Assembly (NCBI GenBank): GCA_023390815.1
Contig: JAEWCC010000060.1
Location: 1 to 8,733, forward strand
Length of the DNA: 8,733 nucleotides
Source of the DNA: Bacillota bacterium
GTDB taxonomy: Bacteria; Bacillota; Clostridia; Christensenellales; SZUA-584
Reading direction: 5' to 3'
Part shown: positions 6,615 through 8,733 of the stretch, in pieces
Layout of the letters: the number at the start of each line of letters is the position of its first letter
How positions within the stretch are numbered: position 1 is the stretch's first letter
Program-made: the position numbers and the translations under genes
Notes under the pieces: generated by a model
What the model was told of the DNA's origin: nothing
Seen by the model: only the letters and a program-made list of their open reading frames with translations
Database searches by the model: none

Positions 6615-6746
6615 TTATTTTGCAGGCCAGATTTTCATCATGAGTTTGATAACGGCGTAGAACACCAATATGACAACGAAAACCACACCGATACCAATAC
6701 CCATGGTCTTCAGGCCTTCACCAATTAAATAACCTACATCCGGCAT
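6615..6746 (-). CDS. 43-residue single-helix OadG-like small subunit
   Basis: A tiny gene encoding 43 residues. It begins MPDVGYLIGEGLKTMGIGIG, continues into a hydrophobic helix (about 15-35) and ends in a short basic tail, KLMMKIWPAK. This is the layout of OadG-related small transporter subunits, reduced relatives of the gamma subunit that anchors biotin-dependent sodium-pump decarboxylases: one membrane helix with the N-terminus probably outside. The GMGxGxVFVVL-type pattern at the start of the helix (here TMGIGIGVVFVVIL) is the recognisable part. A strong AGGAGG (6755-6760) lies 8 bases before the ATG and overlaps the oadB stop codon (6759-6761), which implies translational coupling. The gap to hppA is 20 bases. 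It lacks the long linker and the C-terminal zinc-binding tail of full-length OadG. That it partners the adjacent OadB is inferred from position and family. Confidence 0.85.
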   Translation of the reverse strand: MPDVGYLIGEGLKTMGIGIGVVFVVILVFYAVIKLMMKIWPAK

Positions 6747-6754
6747 TTTTTTAT

Positions 6755-6760
6755 CCTCCT
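6755..6760 (-). promoter_or_regulatory. Shine-Dalgarno site of the small OadG-like gene, overlapping the oadB stop
   Basis: AGGAGG read on the minus strand, 8 bases from the ATG at 6746. Its upstream end shares two bases with the oadB TAG stop (6759-6761), so ribosomes finishing oadB arrive on the site. This supports the small reading frame as a real, co-translated gene. Confidence 0.85.
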
Positions 6761-7913
6761 ATACTAATAATGAGATGAGTACTGCGCCCGCGATGATCGA
6801 ACCGATCTGTCCGGAGACATTCGCGCCGATCGCCGGCATCAGTATAAAGTTCGAGGGGTCTTCCTTCTGCGCCATCTTCTGTACGATACGCGCCGACATT
6901 GGGAAGGCCGAGATACCCGCCGCCCCGATCATGGGGTTGATCTTCTTCTTCAGGAACAGGTTGATCAGCTTGGCGAAGAGTACACCACCCGCCGTATCGA
7001 ATACGAAAGCAAGGAAGCCAATGATCAGGATTATAAGCGTATCCATCTGTAAAAACGCTTGTGCGTTCATCGACGAACCAATCGTGATGCCTAACAGGAT
7101 GGTTACGAGGCTGGCCAATTCGTTTTGGGCGGACTTGCTGAGACGCTCCAGCACGCCGCACTCGCGAATCAGGTTGCCAAACATCAGCGCGCCCACAAGC
7201 GGCACGCCTTCCGGCGCGACAAAACCGACTACGATCGTGATGACGATTGGCAGAGCGATCAGCACGGGCTTACTGACTTTCTTGTCAAAATCCACATCCA
7301 TGCGGATGCGGCGTTCTTTCTTGGTCGTGCACATGCGGATGACTGGGGGCTGGATGATGGGAACGAGCGACATATACGAATACGCCGCCACGGATAATGC
7401 GCCGATGTATTTGGGTGCAAACAGATTGCCGACAAATATGGTGGTCGGTCCGTCTGCCGCACCAATGATACCAACCGCCGCTGACTCTCTTATTATCTGT
7501 TGGGCATTTTGTTCCGGAAATACACCGGGGAACCAGCCATGCGCACAGATCGCCAGCAGGAACGCTGCGAATATGCCAAACTGAGCCGCCGCGCCGAAGA
7601 AAATCATCACCGGCTGCTTCAGCAGCGGTGAAAAATCAATCATCGCGCCGACTGCGATAAAGATCAGCAGCGGGAAAATCTCCGTTACGATACCCGCATC
7701 GTATAAAACCTTTAAGAAACCCGGCTCTCCCAATGAATTTTGAATTACGGTTGCCAGCGGCAGGTTGACCAATATGCAACCGAAACCGATCGGCAAAAGA
7801 AGCATAGGTTCATACTCTTTTGTGATGGCTAAAATGATCAAAATTAATCCGATCACCATCATGACGCCGTTTTGCCATGTTACGTCTGTAAACCCTTTCA
7901 GCAATACCTCCAT
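6759..7913 (-). CDS. oadB: Sodium ion-translocating decarboxylase beta subunit (OadB family)
   Basis: A 384-residue polytopic membrane protein of the OadB/GcdB/MmdB family. This is the carboxybiotin decarboxylase and ion channel of biotin-dependent sodium pumps (oxaloacetate, glutaconyl-CoA or methylmalonyl-CoA decarboxylases). Family blocks are IDFSPLL (92-98), GIIGAADGPTTIFVGN (148-163; Asp154 aligns with the key aspartate of the family), SMNAQAF (281-287), NPMIGAAGISAFPMSARI (326-343) and the glycine-rich ANVSGQIGS (364-372). The start at 7913 was chosen because GAGGTG (7922-7927) precedes it. A longer frame from 7970 would translate that site and adds 19 residues unlike the family. The gene leads an operon with the OadG-like mini-subunit and hppA. 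No alpha carboxyltransferase or biotin carrier gene is visible, so the substrate cannot be named and the remaining subunits must be encoded elsewhere. Confidence 0.95.
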   Translation of the reverse strand: MEVLLKGFTDVTWQNGVMMVIGLILIILAITKEYEPMLLLPIGFGCILVNLPLATVIQNSLGEPGFLKVLYDAGIVTEIFPLLIFIAVGAMIDFSPLLKQPVMIFFGAAAQFGIFAAFLLAICAHGWFPGVFPEQNAQQIIRESAAVGIIGAADGPTTIFVGNLFAPKYIGALSVAAYSYMSLVPIIQPPVIRMCTTKKERRIRMDVDFDKKVSKPVLIALPIVITIVVGFVAPEGVPLVGALMFGNLIRECGVLERLSKSAQNELASLVTILLGITIGSSMNAQAFLQMDTLIILIIGFLAFVFDTAGGVLFAKLINLFLKKKINPMIGAAGISAFPMSARIVQKMAQKEDPSNFILMPAIGANVSGQIGSIIAGAVLISLLV

Positions 7914-7921
7914 GTTGCTAC

Positions 7922-7927
7922 CACCTC
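7922..7927 (-). promoter_or_regulatory. Shine-Dalgarno site that sets the oadB start
   Basis: GAGGTG on the minus strand, matching the 3' end of 16S rRNA (from AGGAGGTGATC), 8 bases before the ATG at 7913. It lies within the longer open frame that starts at 7970, which argues against that start. Confidence 0.75.
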
Positions 7928-8020
7928 TTTTTTTTGGTACATTTAATACAACCCGTGAAAATCGGATCATAACAAATGCTTTTTTGTCAGATTATCAAAG
8001 AAATATTCCAATCCCAACCC

Positions 8021-8056
8021 ATTGTATAGTATAGGCATATCCCTGTGAAATTGCAA
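8021..8056 (-). promoter_or_regulatory. Overlapping candidate sigma-A promoters for the oadB-hppA operon
   Basis: Two pairs of boxes fit with a 17-base spacer on the minus strand: TTCACA (8044-8049) with TACAAT (8021-8026), and TTGCAA (8051-8056) with TATACT (8028-8033). Either gives a leader of roughly 100 bases before the oadB start. I see no riboswitch-like or strong hairpin structure in the leader. With the gap down to 7914 this is the longest gene-free stretch of the window (7914-8120). Confidence 0.6.
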
Positions 8057-8120
8057 CGTCAAGGTCAGTCAAATTTCGACACCCGGGCTTGTGTTTATGC
8101 AGTTCTATCTTGTGCAAAAA

Positions 8121-8733
8121 TTAAAGTGCTATGCTTAGCGCAAGCAATGCCTGCGCGCCATAGTAAGAAAGTGTGCTGAGAATAACGGCTGGCTTTTGAT
8201 CCGGATAAAAGTGTGAATATGCCAACGTAAGATCGGAAAAAGCGAACAATACACCGCCCAGTGCCGCGAAAGCGCCATACATCGGTTCTATTGCCCTGAC
8301 AAACAGCATGGACACCGCCTTTGCAGCCATGGCGCAAAGGGCAATCGCATAAATAACCACACGTGGTTTACGGGTAACCTCGTTTTTCTTTCCCGCAAAG
8401 ACCGCCGCGCCAATTCCTGCGAAAGCCGCAAAAAGCAATGCGTCATACCATTCAAGCGGGGCGTAAACAAAAAAAGCGGCAATATAGCCGATATGTGCGA
8501 TAAAGAATGCAGCGCCTCCTGCAACCAGAGGAGCCGGACCCGGAAATACCAACAGGATGTCCCCTGCGACAGAGAGACATAGACCGATCATGATCAGCGC
8601 GTAATACGGCTGGGCTGCGTTCAGACGGCCCGCAAATGCAATCAGTACAAAACTTAAGCTCGCAATCGTTTTCACCGTCAGTTTTGAACCGAAGCTGCCG
8701 CGGACTCGTATGGCGGCATACAGCCCAGCGAAT
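8121..8733 (-). CDS. YhhN family membrane protein, lysoplasmalogenase-like (5' end outside window)
   Basis: At least 203 residues of a polytopic membrane protein of the YhhN/TMEM86 family. Visible blocks are LSVAGDILLVFPG, FFIAHIGYIAAFF, LFAFSDLTLAY and SYYGAQALLALS. The acidic residues in the GD and SD motifs are those conserved in the family. Vertebrate TMEM86B and some bacterial members cleave the vinyl-ether bond of lysoplasmalogens. Many anaerobic Clostridia make plasmalogens, so that role is plausible here but unproven. A GTG at 8675 could be read as a start, but it has no Shine-Dalgarno site, and the frame stays open upstream to the window edge through residues such as GSKLTVKT that fit the conserved N-terminal part of the family. 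The true start therefore lies beyond 8733, probably within a few codons to a few tens of codons. No clear terminator follows the stop. Confidence 0.85.
   Translation of the reverse strand, partial: FAGLYAAIRVRGSFGSKLTVKTIASLSFVLIAFAGRLNAAQPYYALIMIGLCLSVAGDILLVFPGPAPLVAGGAAFFIAHIGYIAAFFVYAPLEWYDALLFAAFAGIGAAVFAGKKNEVTRKPRVVIYAIALCAMAAKAVSMLFVRAIEPMYGAFAALGGVLFAFSDLTLAYSHFYPDQKPAVILSTLSYYGAQALLALSIAL

Noticed and set aside
7914..7970. N-terminal extension of oadB by 19 residues
   Set aside because: The extension contains the GAGGTG ribosome-binding site of the internal ATG, has no site of its own and does not resemble the family's N-terminus.
7914..8020. Riboswitch or attenuator in the oadB leader
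   Set aside because: About 100 bases with only a weak CAAA/TTTG pairing; no stable stem or known riboswitch core seen.
8060..8095. Partial inverted repeats (GTCAAATTTCGAC, CCCGGG) between the YhhN gene and the oadB promoter, considered as a terminator or operator
   Set aside because: The arms are short or imperfect and no T run follows; this could be chance.

Overview
The window looks like chromosomal DNA of a spore-forming, anaerobic member of the Clostridia (Firmicutes). The main evidence is a full-length spoIVA, strong Gram-positive Shine-Dalgarno sites, and an energy-metabolism set of ion-pumping pyrophosphatase, sodium-pump decarboxylase subunit and pyrophosphate-type phosphofructokinase. 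The genus cannot be read from the sequence. All ten genes lie on the minus strand, so transcription runs from high to low coordinates. The longest stretch without a gene is about 200 bases (7914-8120) and holds a promoter and leader.

In order of transcription, the window opens with the 3' part of a YhhN-family (lysoplasmalogenase-like) membrane protein gene that runs off the right edge. Next is a tight three-gene unit: an OadB-type decarboxylase beta subunit (6759-7913), a 43-residue single-helix protein resembling miniature OadG subunits (6615-6746), and a membrane-bound pyrophosphatase hppA (4504-6594). The ribosome-binding site of the small gene overlaps the oadB stop codon, hppA follows after 20 bases, and a strong terminator closes the unit at 4462-4493. 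The sporulation coat ATPase gene spoIVA (2894-4372) follows as a single transcription unit with its own terminator.

The left half is more accessory in character. A TetR-type repressor gene sits behind a textbook promoter carrying a near-perfect 24-bp palindrome. It is followed after 13 bases by a short-chain dehydrogenase gene and after a further 71 bases by a chagasin-like (I42) protease-inhibitor lipoprotein gene, and the run ends in a terminator at 785-808. Last come a YjbQ/UPF0047 gene and the first 57 codons of a pyrophosphate-type phosphofructokinase gene behind a strong promoter.

The most notable signals are the apparent co-transcription of a sodium-pump decarboxylase membrane subunit with a pyrophosphatase that carries the K+-independent signature, and the nearby PPi-type phosphofructokinase. 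Together they hint at a metabolism that uses pyrophosphate and ion gradients as energy currency. The tiny gene between oadB and hppA and the TetR operator are also worth attention. I saw no RNA gene, mobile element, CRISPR array or wholly new system.
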